From NCBI GenBank assembly GCA_019112875.1, contig DXIO01000088.1, positions 1 to 56,704 on the forward strand: a stretch of 56,704 nt of DNA. The letters run 5' to 3'. The translations under genes and the position numbers were made by a program. Source of the stretch: Candidatus Aquabacterium excrementipullorum (lineage in GTDB: Bacteria; Pseudomonadota; Gammaproteobacteria; Burkholderiales; Burkholderiaceae_C). The notes beneath the pieces were generated by a model. It did not search any database, was not told where the DNA came from, and saw only the letters and a list, made by a program, of their open reading frames with translations. This document shows, in pieces, positions 17,326 to 25,594 of this stretch. Position 1 is the stretch's first letter. The number at the start of each line of letters is the position of its first letter.

Positions 17326-18186
17326 ATGGGCTTTCAGGCACTGACGATCACCACCGACGACGGCGTGGCGCTGGCAGCCCGGGCTTATGAGCCTGATGGT
17401 CGTGACGGCCCGCCACGGCGCGCCGTGCTGATCTCGCCCGCGATGGGCGTGGGCCAGCGCTTCTACGAGGCCTTCGCCACCTGGCTGGCGGGGCAGGGCG
17501 TGGCGGTGCTGACCTTCGACTTCCGCGGCGTGGGCGATTCAGCCCCGGCGCGGCTGCGCGGCTTCAAGGCCACCATCACCACATGGGCCACGCAGGACCA
17601 GCCGGCCGTGGTGCGCGAGCTGCTGCGCCGCTGGCCCGGCGTGCCGTACAGCTATCTGGGCCACAGTCTGGGCGGCCAGATCTTCGGCATGCTCGATGGG
17701 GCCCAGGCGCACTTCGACCGCATGGTGACGGTGGCCAGCGGCAATGGCCACGTGTCGCTCAACAGCCCCAAGACACGGCGTGCCGCGCCGCTGCTGTGGT
17801 GGGTGCTGGCGCCGCTGGGCATCGCCGTGGCCGGCTACTTTCCGGGCAAGCGCCTGGGCGCGGTCGGCGACCTGCCGGCCGGCGTGATGTGGCAATGGCG
17901 CCGCTGGTGCCTGCACCCCGAGTACCTGGGCGCAGAAGGCGCGAGCATGCGCGAACGCTATGCGCAGGTGCGCACGCCCATCCGCGCCGTGATCCTGGAA
18001 GATGACGAGCTGCTCTCGCCCGAGGGCATCCGCCGCCTGTACAAGCTCTACAGCCAGGCGCCTGTACAGTTCGAATCACTCGCGCCCAAGGCGGTGGGCC
18101 TCAAGCGCATCGGCCATTTCGGCGTGTTCCAGTCGCACGCGAAGACCGTGTTGTGGCCGCGCGTGCTGCACTGGCTGGAAGCCTGA
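17326..18186 (+). CDS. Alpha/beta hydrolase
   Basis: The 286-residue protein has the alpha/beta hydrolase layout: an oxyanion-side strand (AVLISPAMGVGQRFYEAFA), TFDFRGVGDS, and the nucleophile elbow YLGHSLGGQIFG (Ser114). The Asp is likely in ILEDDELLSPEG and the His in IGHFGVF. It resembles predicted esterases/lipases of the COG4757 type. The start at 17326 has CGGAG 5 bases upstream. It sits 42 bases after the terminator and 53 bases before an enoyl-CoA hydratase gene. Substrate unknown. Confidence 0.85.
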   Translation: MGFQALTITTDDGVALAARAYEPDGRDGPPRRAVLISPAMGVGQRFYEAFATWLAGQGVAVLTFDFRGVGDSAPARLRGFKATITTWATQDQPAVVRELLRRWPGVPYSYLGHSLGGQIFGMLDGAQAHFDRMVTVASGNGHVSLNSPKTRRAAPLLWWVLAPLGIAVAGYFPGKRLGAVGDLPAGVMWQWRRWCLHPEYLGAEGASMRERYAQVRTPIRAVILEDDELLSPEGIRRLYKLYSQAPVQFESLAPKAVGLKRIGHFGVFQSHAKTVLWPRVLHWLEA

Positions 18187-18239
18187 ACCGCCGCACGCCC
18201 GACCCTCATTTCCACTGAATTTCCCCGAGGAGCAATTCC

Positions 18240-19016
18240 ATGTCCGACGACATCCTGGTCCACCGCGAAGGCGCGGTGCTGACACTGACCTTCAACCGCC
18301 TCGACAAAAAGAACGCCATCACGGCGGCCATGTACTCGGCCCTGGCCGATGCGCTGGAATCGGCAGTGAATGACGACGCCGTGCGCGCCGTGGTCATCCA
18401 GGGCCACGAGCAGATCTTCACCGCCGGCAACGACCTGCAGGATTTCAAGGAGCGCCCGCCCGTGAACACCGATGCGGGCCCGGCCCCGGTGTTCCGCTAC
18501 CTGGAAGCCATGCGCACCTTCCCCAAGCCCATCGTGGCGGCCGTGGCCGGCCCGGCCGTGGGCATCGGCACGACGCTGCTGCTGCACTGCGACCTGGTCT
18601 ACGCGGGCGACAACGCGGCCTTCAGCCTGCCTTTCGTGAACCTCGGCCTGTGCCCCGAGGCCGGCTCCAGCGAGCTGCTGCCCCGCCTGGTGGGCTACGC
18701 CCGCGCCGCCGAGAAGCTGATGCTGGGCGAGGCCTTCTACGCCGAAGAGGCGCTGGACATGGGCCTGGTCAGCCGCATCCTGCCGCCGCACGAGGTGAAC
18801 GGCTTCGCGCAGGCGCAGGCCCGCAAGCTGGCCGACAAGCCGTCTGCATCGCTGCGCATCACCAAGCAGCTGATGAAGAAAGGCAACGACGCGTCGCTCA
18901 AGGCCATCATGGACGACGAGCTGGTGCAGTTCGGCCAGCTGCTGCGCGGCCCGGCCGCCAAGGAAGCTATCAGCGCCTTCATGGAACGCCGCAAGCCGGA
19001 CTTCTCGAAGTTCTGA
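18240..19016 (+). CDS. Enoyl-CoA hydratase/isomerase family protein
   Basis: The 258-residue crotonase has the CoA-binding pocket motif HEQIFTAGNDLQDF, the oxyanion-hole segment AAVAGPAVGIGTTLLLHCDL and NLGLCPEAGSSELLPRLVG, where the Glu of CPEAGSS aligns with a catalytic Glu. Such enzymes hydrate or isomerise enoyl-CoA. AGGAGCAATTCC precedes the start. Context after the fad operon suggests fatty or aromatic acyl-CoA catabolism; the substrate is not defined. Confidence 0.9.
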   Translation: MSDDILVHREGAVLTLTFNRLDKKNAITAAMYSALADALESAVNDDAVRAVVIQGHEQIFTAGNDLQDFKERPPVNTDAGPAPVFRYLEAMRTFPKPIVAAVAGPAVGIGTTLLLHCDLVYAGDNAAFSLPFVNLGLCPEAGSSELLPRLVGYARAAEKLMLGEAFYAEEALDMGLVSRILPPHEVNGFAQAQARKLADKPSASLRITKQLMKKGNDASLKAIMDDELVQFGQLLRGPAAKEAISAFMERRKPDFSKF

Positions 19017-19022
19017 TCGACC

Positions 19023-20354
19023 TCAGTCCAGCGCGTCGGCCGTGGCGGGCTGGGCGCCGCGGATGTGCGCCACCACGCGCGCCAGTCGTGCCAGCTCGGT
19101 GGGCGCGGCGCGCTCCACGCGCGCGGTCATCTCGCGCTCCAGTTCGCGCAGGCGCCAGTTGATCTCGCGCAGCACCAGGGACAGCTCCAGGTGCAGGCCC
19201 TGGTTGTCCAGGTGCTCGCGCAGGTCCTGCGGGGCACGGGTATCGACGCCGGTGCTGGCCAGGGCCTTCTGGATGCTGTCGAAGCGGCCGAAAGCCTGCT
19301 TGGTGAGCTGCTTGAAGACCTCGCTGGAGGTCTGCACCTCCACCATCAGCAGCTCGCGCGCCTCGGCCAGGCGCTGCACGTAGCTGGCCGTGGCCTCGGC
19401 CTTGCGCAGGGTTTCGTCCACGCTGGGCAGCGGCACAAGCGTCTGCACCAACTCGCCCACCTCGCACTGGCGCACGGTCTGGTCGACCACGTCGATCAGC
19501 TCGCGCTCGTACTCGCCGGGGATGAGCTTGACGGCCACGTCGGCGCGCATCAGCGGTGCCATGCGCGTGGATTTCATGCTGCCCAGCAGTTCGCTGAGCG
19601 CCAGCATCTGGTGGTCCAGCGGCAGGGCCTCGCCCATCAGCCCGCGCGGGTAGCCGAAGCCGTCGAGCCGCTCGTGGTGGGTCAGCACCAGTTCGGCCAC
19701 CACCTTGCCCATGCCGGGCATGTCCTTGAGCACGCGCCAGCCGACCACGGGGTGCGCGGCCACGTGCTTCCACTGCTCGGGGCTCAGCTGCACGCCCTGT
19801 TCGTGCTTGAGGTAGCTGGGCTCGATGTAGAGCTCGCCCACGTCGTGGCACAGGCCGGCCTGCAGGAACTGCGAGGCGGTGGCGCGTGTGCGCGGCGATT
19901 TCAGGCGCAGCGACAGGCCCAGGGCCAGCAGTGCCACGGCCATGGCATGGCGCAGCTTGTCGTCGCCCGAGCCGTGGAACACGGTGACCAGCGACTGCAT
20001 GGGCGCGCCCATGGGCATCTGCTTGAGCGATTGCAGGGCTTCGGCGCGCAGGCCCTTGGGCTTGTAGAGCTCGCGGATCAGGGCGCATTCGTCCAGCAGC
20101 ACGCTGGCGACCTCTTGCAGCTGCGCGCCGGTGACGCCCGCGGCCACCTGCATGCATTCTTCGAGCGGCTTGTTGAGCTTGTGCTCGAGCAGGCGGTCGC
20201 GCACGCTGGCGTCGATGCGGGCGCCCTTGGCCAACAGCTTCATGCCGTTGCGCGCGATGATGTCTTCACTGGCCTCGACCCCGTGGCTGTCGGCCACGGT
20301 CATCACATGGTCCAGATAGTGAGGGTTCACCTCACTGGCAGGTACTTCGTTCAC
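19023..20354 (-). CDS. HD-GYP domain protein (probable c-di-GMP phosphodiesterase)
   Basis: The 443-residue protein has an N-terminal alpha-rich region (to about residue 125) and an HD-GYP-like core: LCHDVGELYIEPSYL, HPVVGWRVLKDMPGMG, LTHHERLDGFGYPRGLMGE. A long helical C-terminus follows with possible coiled coil (REINWRLRELEREMTARVER). HD-GYP domains hydrolyse cyclic di-GMP at a di-iron site. The HD pair, HH and GYP are intact, but the usual Lys of HDxGK is Glu here. No receiver or membrane domain was seen. It converges on the enoyl-CoA hydratase gene, 6 bases away. Confidence 0.83.
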   Translation of the reverse strand: MNEVPASEVNPHYLDHVMTVADSHGVEASEDIIARNGMKLLAKGARIDASVRDRLLEHKLNKPLEECMQVAAGVTGAQLQEVASVLLDECALIRELYKPKGLRAEALQSLKQMPMGAPMQSLVTVFHGSGDDKLRHAMAVALLALGLSLRLKSPRTRATASQFLQAGLCHDVGELYIEPSYLKHEQGVQLSPEQWKHVAAHPVVGWRVLKDMPGMGKVVAELVLTHHERLDGFGYPRGLMGEALPLDHQMLALSELLGSMKSTRMAPLMRADVAVKLIPGEYERELIDVVDQTVRQCEVGELVQTLVPLPSVDETLRKAEATASYVQRLAEARELLMVEVQTSSEVFKQLTKQAFGRFDSIQKALASTGVDTRAPQDLREHLDNQGLHLELSLVLREINWRLRELEREMTARVERAAPTELARLARVVAHIRGAQPATADALD

Positions 20355-20412
20355 GGTGATGACGTGTTTGGATAACGAGAAATGGATCTCGTCAAGTTTG
20401 CGACACGATGGA

Positions 20413-20436
20413 GGCCTGAAAAGCGCGTTTCAGGCC
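20413..20436. repeat. Perfect 9-bp inverted repeat
   Basis: GGCCTGAAA and TTTCAGGCC flank a 6-base centre. It lies between the end of the 2OG-dioxygenase gene and the start of the HD-GYP gene (both minus strand). There is no T run on either side, so it is either a weak terminator for the dioxygenase cluster or an operator of the HD-GYP gene. Confidence 0.5.
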
Positions 20437-20529
20437 ACTTGGTCGCGATTCGTCAACTATGCACGAAGGAAATGCGGGATTGACCGAATACCCAAGGATC
20501 GGTCTGCCGGTGCTGAAAAAAGCTGAATC

Positions 20530-21270
20530 TCAGTTTTGCGCAGGGCCCTGGAAGCCGCGCTGGCGGAAGGTGAGCACCAGGGTGTCGCGCCAGCCGTGCT
20601 CGCCCAGGGGCTGGATGGGTGTGCTCTCGTGGATGACGCGGGCGTCGTCGAGCAGCAGCAGCGACCAGGGCTCGCTCAGGGTGAAGCGCACGCCGTGGGG
20701 GCCGTCGGCCTCGAAGACGCGGGTTTCGCCGCCCTTGATGGCGTGGCGCTCCAGCAGGATCACGGCCACGTAATCGACGCCGTCGCGGTGGGCGCCTTCG
20801 GGCGTGGGGCGGCCGATGCCACCTTGCGTGTCCACGCGGAACTGGTGCGCCTCGATGTACCAGGCGGGCACCTGGCCATCGCGGGCCAGGGCCAGGCCCA
20901 GGCGCGTGAGCAGGCTGCGCCAGGTGGGGTGCTCGGCGATGGCGGGCGCGATGGGCTCGAACCAGCGCTCGATGCCGCCGTGCAGGGCGTTGTACTCCAC
21001 CGGCTGCCAGTGGGCGCGGTGCGGGGTTTGCGTGAGGTCGCCGCTGGCGGTGTCGAGCACGAAGCAGCCGTGGCGGCGGAAGCGGTAGCGGCCACCGTCT
21101 TTCAAATGCGCATCGGGCGGCAGGTCGGACCAGCTGGCATGCAGGCCGTCGAGTTCGGCCGCCGTCGCGCCGATCCACGGCGCCAGCAAAGCGGGCGTCA
21201 TCAGGGCCCAGCCGTTGGTATCGAGGCGGGCGGGAAGGTCGGCGGGAGCGGTGGCGTTGACGATCTGCAT
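20530..21270 (-). CDS. 2-oxoglutarate/Fe(II) dioxygenase family protein (PF10014-like)
   Basis: The 246-residue protein resembles the 2OG-Fe dioxygenase family containing free-amino-acid hydroxylases such as isoleucine dioxygenase. The iron ligands are probably in GAHRDGVDYV (His-x-Asp) and ARVIHESTPI (distal His), with the 2OG-binding Arg in WRDTLVLTFR. RYRFRRHGCFVLD and QPVEYNALHGG are family-like N-terminal motifs. It is last of a tightly packed minus-strand cluster (33 bases after the deaminase). Substrate unknown; a free amino acid or nucleobase-derived compound is an inference. Confidence 0.82.
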   Translation of the reverse strand: MQIVNATAPADLPARLDTNGWALMTPALLAPWIGATAAELDGLHASWSDLPPDAHLKDGGRYRFRRHGCFVLDTASGDLTQTPHRAHWQPVEYNALHGGIERWFEPIAPAIAEHPTWRSLLTRLGLALARDGQVPAWYIEAHQFRVDTQGGIGRPTPEGAHRDGVDYVAVILLERHAIKGGETRVFEADGPHGVRFTLSEPWSLLLLDDARVIHESTPIQPLGEHGWRDTLVLTFRQRGFQGPAQN

Positions 21271-21303
21271 GGGCGTGATCGTCTCATGAAGCAGGGGCTT
21301 CCA

Positions 21304-21807
21304 TCAGGCCGGGGCCTTGCCTGAATCGGGGGATGCTTGCGCGAAATCATGGAGCACACGCGCGGCGGGCTCGCGCAGCAGCGGGCCTTGCACGAGCACA
21401 GTGGGCGAGGCAGTGGCCAGCAGTTGCTTGGAGGGCATCGCCAGGGTCGGTTCGCCCAGCGATTCGATGATGTCGTCCAAGGTGGCGGCGTAGACCACGC
21501 GCGTGATGCCGGCCCAGAACATGGTGCCGCAGCACATGGCGCAGGGCTCGCCGCTGGCGTACACGGTGGCGCCGCGCAGCGCCTCGCGGCCATGCACGCG
21601 CACCGCGTCGCGCACGGCCACCACCTCGGCGTGGGCCATGCAGTCGCCCGAGGTGATCTGCTCGTTGCGCGAGACCTGCAGGCGCTGGCCGTCCTTCACC
21701 ACCGTGGCGCCGAAGGGCATGTTGCCCAGGGCCACGGCCTGGCGCGAAGCCTCGATGGCGGCCAGCATGTGGGCGGTGTCGTCGGTGGTGAAGGTGTCTG
21801 TGGTCAT
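21304..21807 (-). CDS. Nucleoside/guanine deaminase-like cytidine deaminase-fold protein
   Basis: The 167-residue protein has the zinc deaminase signature: His-Ala-Glu in CMAHAEVVAVRDA and PCxxC in SGEPCAMCCGTMFWAGITRV. A guanine-deaminase/TadA-like strand order (MPFGATVVKDGQ, NEQITSGD) is also visible. Enzymes of this branch deaminate guanine, cytosine or related bases. It lies 14 bases after the flavin reductase in the same cluster, so a role in base catabolism is likely. It lacks tRNA-binding features that would make TadA certain. Confidence 0.85.
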   Translation of the reverse strand: MTTDTFTTDDTAHMLAAIEASRQAVALGNMPFGATVVKDGQRLQVSRNEQITSGDCMAHAEVVAVRDAVRVHGREALRGATVYASGEPCAMCCGTMFWAGITRVVYAATLDDIIESLGEPTLAMPSKQLLATASPTVLVQGPLLREPAARVLHDFAQASPDSGKAPA

Positions 21808-21821
21808 GTGAGTCCTGGGGC

Positions 21822-22505
21822 TCAGATCTCGTCGATGGAAGTGCTGCGGCTGGAATCGCCCGGCTGGCCGGCCTGGTCAGGCTCGTTCGGCTCGGGGATG
21901 GCGAAGCGCTCGCGGCTGTTGATGTAGAAGCTGGCCCCGAAGCGCGCCACCGGGAAGTAGTGCTGCAGGTGCACGCGCCAGCGTTCGGTGTCGATCAGGC
22001 CTTCGCGCGCATGCATCCACAGCAGTCGGCCGATGAACACGTAGCGGCTGGGTGTCTCCAGCGTTTCGTGCAGCACGCATTCGAAGGACACGGGCGCCTC
22101 GGCGATGCGCGGCGGCTTCACGGCCCGCGAGGGCAGGGTGCTGAAGCCCACATGATCGATCTCGCTCAGATGCGGCGGCAGGCTTTCGCCACAGCGGTGC
22201 ATCTGCGCGGCGATGGCTTCGTCGGCCATGTGCACGACGAACTCGCGCTCGCGCAGGATGTTGGCGGCCGTGTCCTTGAGGTGGCCGTCGTGCTGGCGGT
22301 TGATGCTGACCATCACGATGGGCGGGTCCTCGCCCAGCATGTTGAACATGCTGAAGGGCGCGGCGTTGACCACCCCGCCCGGGCTGAGCGTGGTGATCAG
22401 CGCGATCGGCCGCGGCACGATCAGGCTGGCCATCAGCTTGTAGCGCTGGTAGGCCGTGAGCTGCTCGAAATCGATGGCCTGCGTGGCCGTGCTGGTTGGG
22501 TTCAT
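21822..22505 (-). CDS. Flavin reductase-like FMN-binding protein
   Basis: The 227-residue split-barrel protein has the flavin-reductase-like pattern: LIVPRPIALITTLSPGGVVN, AAPFSMFNMLGEDPPIVMVS, KDTAANILREREFVVHMAD, VGFSTLPSRAVKPPRIAEAP, HETLETPSRYVFIGRLLWMH. Such proteins bind FMN and either reduce flavin for a monooxygenase or act on other substrates. The start at 22505 overlaps the BMP-protein stop by 4 bases. No monooxygenase partner is adjacent. An acidic Ser-rich tail ends the protein. Confidence 0.86.
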   Translation of the reverse strand: MNPTSTATQAIDFEQLTAYQRYKLMASLIVPRPIALITTLSPGGVVNAAPFSMFNMLGEDPPIVMVSINRQHDGHLKDTAANILREREFVVHMADEAIAAQMHRCGESLPPHLSEIDHVGFSTLPSRAVKPPRIAEAPVSFECVLHETLETPSRYVFIGRLLWMHAREGLIDTERWRVHLQHYFPVARFGASFYINSRERFAIPEPNEPDQAGQPGDSSRSTSIDEI

Positions 22506-23584
22506 GGCAGGGCGCCTTCCACGCCTTCGACATACCACTTCATGCCCCACAGCTCGGCCTCGCTGATGACCTGGCCTTGCGCGACCTTGACCTTGCCGGC
22601 CTGGTCCTTCACCACGCCCTGGAACGGGTGAAAGCTGCCGGCCAGGATGGCGGCCTTCTTCTCGTTGAAGAGCTTGAGTACATCGGGCGGGATGGCGGGG
22701 TTGAGGGCGGCCAGTTCGATCATGCCCTCCTTCATGCCCCACTTGGTGTCCTCGGCCTTCCAGCTGCCTTCCAGCGCCTGCTTGACCTTCATGCGGTAGT
22801 ACACGCCCCAGTTCACGGTGTTGGCGGTGAGGTGGGCCTTGGGGCCGAAGCGGGTCATGTCCGAATCCTGGCCGAAGGCGTACAGACCCTTGTCCTGCGC
22901 CAGCTGCACCACGGCGGGCGAATCGGTGTTCTGGTAAAGCACATCGGCACCCTGGCCGATCAAGGCGTCGGCGGCCTGGCGCTCGCGCGTCGGGTCGTAC
23001 CAGCTGTTGATCCAGATCACCTTGGTCTTGATGGCAGGGTTCACGCTGCGCGCGCCGTGCGTGAAGGCGTTGATGTTGCGCAGCACCTCGGGGATCGGGT
23101 ACGAGGCGACGAAGCCTAGCGTGTTCTTCTTCGTCATCTTGCCGGCCAGCATGCCCAGCAGGTAGGCGCCTTCGTAGAACTTGGTCTGGTAGATCCCCTG
23201 GTTCCTGGCCATCTTGTAGCCGGTGGCGTGCTCGAAGATCACCTCGGGGTGGTCCTTGGCGACCTTGAGGGTCGACTCCATGAAGCCAAAGGAGGTGGTG
23301 AAGATCATCTTGCAGCCGTCGGCCACCAGTTGGCGGATCACGCGCTCGGCGTCGGTCGATTCGGGCACGTTCTCGACGAACACCGTCTGGATGCGTGGGC
23401 CGAACTCCTTCTCGATCAGCTTGCGGCCGAGCTCGTGCTGGTAGGTCCAGCCGACGTTGGCCACGGGGCCAGGGTAGATGAAGCCGATCTTGAGCGGGCC
23501 GTTGGCGGCGTGGGCGGCAGGCCAGAAGGGCGAGGTGACAAAGGGGGCGGCAAGGGAGCCCAGGAGCAAGGAACGACGGCGCAT
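22502..23584 (-). CDS. BMP/Med-family ABC transporter substrate-binding protein
   Basis: The 360-residue exported protein starts with a signal sequence (MRRRSLLLGSLAAPFVTSPF, cleaved near AHA). It has the BMP family fold: IGFIYPGPVANVGWTYQHEL, FTTSFGFMESTLKVAKDHPE, ATGYKMARNQGIYQTKFYEG, YLLGMLAGKMTKKNTLGFVA, IWINSWYDPTRE, GQDSDMTRFGPKAHL. BMP proteins bind purine nucleosides or related compounds. No ABC permease or ATPase gene is next to it, so it is an orphan or uses a distant transporter. First gene of the cluster, 108 bases after a GntR-type palindrome is fully cleared upstream. Confidence 0.9.
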   Translation of the reverse strand: MRRRSLLLGSLAAPFVTSPFWPAAHAANGPLKIGFIYPGPVANVGWTYQHELGRKLIEKEFGPRIQTVFVENVPESTDAERVIRQLVADGCKMIFTTSFGFMESTLKVAKDHPEVIFEHATGYKMARNQGIYQTKFYEGAYLLGMLAGKMTKKNTLGFVASYPIPEVLRNINAFTHGARSVNPAIKTKVIWINSWYDPTRERQAADALIGQGADVLYQNTDSPAVVQLAQDKGLYAFGQDSDMTRFGPKAHLTANTVNWGVYYRMKVKQALEGSWKAEDTKWGMKEGMIELAALNPAIPPDVLKLFNEKKAAILAGSFHPFQGVVKDQAGKVKVAQGQVISEAELWGMKWYVEGVEGALP

Positions 23585-23611
23585 GGCAGGTGTCCGGTGG
23601 GTTGAGTGTAA

Positions 23612-23621
23612 TTGTATACAA
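23612..23621. promoter_or_regulatory. GntR/FadR-type operator, proximal copy
   Basis: TTGTATACAA is a perfect 10-bp palindrome fitting the FadR-subfamily consensus TNGTNNACNA. It lies 28 bases before the BMP-protein start, a repressor-like position. Confidence 0.55.
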
Positions 23622-23690
23622 ACAACAATCGTGCCAGCTTTAAATTACATTCAAGTCATTGATTCATAAGAACTTATAGGCTTTATCTTT

Positions 23691-23700
23691 TTGTGCACAA
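23691..23700. promoter_or_regulatory. GntR/FadR-type operator, distal copy
   Basis: TTGTGCACAA is a second perfect palindrome with the same TTGT..ACAA arms, 79 bases centre-to-centre from the first. Two matched sites suggest cooperative or looping repression by the GntR protein encoded just upstream on the same strand. Confidence 0.52.
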
Positions 23701-23831
23701 ATATAAATTGGTGCGCTATGCACGAAGAGGATGCATGGCTGCACCGCCGGGGCGCTCCGGGCGTCGAAGGAAGAGAAATTGCCAGATCAGGTGATGACCT
23801 GGCGAGTGGTGACGCGGTGGCTGTATGGGGA

Positions 23832-24563
23832 TCAGGCCGGAAAAAGCGCCGCCGCCAGATCGTTGTCCACCGAGGGCGCCACGATGCGCAGGCGCGTCTC
23901 CAGCGCCGTGAGGTGCTTGTCCATCAGCGCGATGGCGGCGGGCGCATCGCCCAGCGACAGCAGCTCGATCAACTCGGCATGCTCGTCGTGCTCGCAGGAG
24001 GCATCGCCGGGTGCCTCGTAAAGCGCCACGATCAGCGAACAGCGCGACATCAACTCGCCCAGCATGCGGATGAGGTGGCGATTGCCCGCCAGCTCGGCCA
24101 GCGCCAAGTGGAAGTCGCCGGCCAGGCGCACCCAGCGGCCGTGGTCCTGCGCGTGCAGGGCCTCGTGCTCGGCGGCCAGTCGCTGGCGGAACTGCGCCAG
24201 CCTGCTGGGCGTGAGGCGCTTCATCGCCAGCGGCACGATGGCGGCCTCCAGCGCGCGGCGCGCCTCGAAGACCTCGTGCGTTTCCTGCGGGCTGGGCGCT
24301 GCCACCGAGGCGCCCTTGTTGGGCACGATGTCCACCAGGCCCGTCAAGGCCAGCCGCTGCAGGGCCTTTCGCACCACGGTGCGGCTGACATCAAAGACCT
24401 CGCACAGCGCGGCCTCGCCCAGGCGGGCGCCCGGGGCCAGGCGGCGCGACATGATCGCGTCGAAGAGCGCGTCGTGGACGGGCTCGTCCAGCGCGACTTC
24501 CCCACGCTTGATGCGCGTGCCGGCAGAGCGTTCGAGCGGGGCGGGCGCGCGGCGTGGGGGCAT
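23832..24563 (-). CDS. GntR-family regulator, FCD subfamily
   Basis: The 243-residue protein has a winged helix (VHDALFDAIMSRRLAPGARL, GEAALCEVFDVSRTVVRKAL, QRLALTGLVDIVPNKGASVA) and an FCD domain (VFEARRALEAAIVPLAMKRL, LAGDFHLALAELAGNRHLIR, HDEHAELIELLSLGDAPAAI) with the metal-binding Asp/His pattern of the family. It lies upstream of the BMP/deaminase cluster on the same strand, and the intergenic region holds two FadR-type palindromes, so it is the likely regulator of that cluster. Confidence 0.9.
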   Translation of the reverse strand: MPPRRAPAPLERSAGTRIKRGEVALDEPVHDALFDAIMSRRLAPGARLGEAALCEVFDVSRTVVRKALQRLALTGLVDIVPNKGASVAAPSPQETHEVFEARRALEAAIVPLAMKRLTPSRLAQFRQRLAAEHEALHAQDHGRWVRLAGDFHLALAELAGNRHLIRMLGELMSRCSLIVALYEAPGDASCEHDEHAELIELLSLGDAPAAIALMDKHLTALETRLRIVAPSVDNDLAAALFPA

Positions 24564-24573
24564 TGTTCAGGGA

Positions 24574-24999
24574 TCAGGGCTGGCGCGCGCGGACCTTGCC
24601 GTCGGCCACGGTCACCTTGGCGCCCACGGCGTACTGCGTGCGCAGGGTGTAATTGTGGATGCGGCCGTCGTCCATGCGCACGGTGGTCTTGAACACGGTG
24701 TTCTTGTTGACGTGCTTTTCCACCTCGTTGCCGGCAAAGCCGCCGGCCACGGCACCACCCACGGTGGCGATCGTGTTGCCGCTGCCCTTGCCCACCTGGT
24801 TGCCCAGCAGGCCGCCGACGACGGCGCCGGCCGCGATGCCCAGGCCGCTGCCGCCTTCACCCTTTTGCGTGACGGCACGGACTTCAGTGACGGTGCCGCA
24901 GGTCTTGCAGGCGGCTTGGGCCAGGCCGGCTTGCGCGCCCAGCGTCAGGGCGGTGGCGGCGATCAGGGCGGCGCGGGTGAGGATGCGGGGGGTGTTCAT
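24574..24999 (-). CDS. Glycine zipper 2TM-domain outer-membrane protein (SlyB-like)
   Basis: The 141-residue protein has a signal peptide (MNTPRILTRAALIAATALTL, cleaved near AQA). A glycine-zipper hairpin follows (GLGIAAGAVVGGLLGNQVGK and ATVGGAVAGGFAGNEVEKHV), then a small beta domain (FKTTVRMDDGRIHNYTLRTQ). A CxxC pair (ACKTCGTV) follows the signal. No lipobox is evident, unlike typical SlyB lipoproteins. Family members stabilise the outer membrane. It lies 10 bases upstream of the GntR gene on the same strand. Confidence 0.82.
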   Translation of the reverse strand: MNTPRILTRAALIAATALTLGAQAGLAQAACKTCGTVTEVRAVTQKGEGGSGLGIAAGAVVGGLLGNQVGKGSGNTIATVGGAVAGGFAGNEVEKHVNKNTVFKTTVRMDDGRIHNYTLRTQYAVGAKVTVADGKVRARQP

Positions 25000-25105
25000 G
25001 GACGTCTCCTTCAGGATGATAGGCCCGTGCGAGGGCCGATGTCCCTAAAACGCACGGCCAGGCCGGTGCGTGGACACGCGGATGAGGGGGCTGGCACCCT
25101 GCGGC

Positions 25106-25519
25106 TCACTCTCGAGGCACGTTGCGGGGCTTGCCGTGCTCGTCGATGGCCACGTAGGTGATGTTGGCTTCCGTCACCTTGACCAGATGCGGATTGACCG
25201 GGTTGCGCTCGGCCCAGACCTCCACGTGCACCGTCATCGAGGTGGTGCCGATGCGCACGATGCGGGCATAAATGGACAGCAGATCGCCCACCGACACGGC
25301 CGAGCGGAACACGAACTCGTTGACGGCGATGGTGGCCACGCGGCCGCGCGAGATGCGCACCGGCAGGGCCGAGCCGGCGAGGTCGACCTGGGCCATGATC
25401 CAGCCGCCGAAGATGTCGCCGTTGCCGTTGGCATCCTTGGGCAGGGGCATCACCCGTGTGACGAGCTCCATGTCGGGATGCAGCTCGGGCGGGGTCAGCA
25501 GGGTGGGGGGTGTGGACAT
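25106..25519 (-). CDS. yciA: Acyl-CoA thioesterase, YciA-type hotdog fold
   Basis: The 137-residue protein has the hotdog thioesterase pattern: LVTRVMPLPKDANGNGDIFG, GWIMAQVDLAGSALPVRISR, TIAVNEFVFRSAVSVGDLLS, TSMTVHVEVWAERN. The GDIFGGWIMAQVD segment carries the catalytic Asp of the YciA family, which hydrolyses acyl-CoA in the cytoplasm. Start at MSTPPTLL (25519); an upstream ATG at 25546 adds a 9-residue hydrophobic stretch and is less likely. Divergent from the ABC exporter gene, 75 bases apart. Confidence 0.87.
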   Translation of the reverse strand: MSTPPTLLTPPELHPDMELVTRVMPLPKDANGNGDIFGGWIMAQVDLAGSALPVRISRGRVATIAVNEFVFRSAVSVGDLLSIYARIVRIGTTSMTVHVEVWAERNPVNPHLVKVTEANITYVAIDEHGKPRNVPRE

Positions 25520-25594
25520 AGGGAACAGCAAGCAAATGTCAGTCATCTCACGGCCGACAATGCGGGGTCTTCCGTGACACGCTATTGTGAACGC

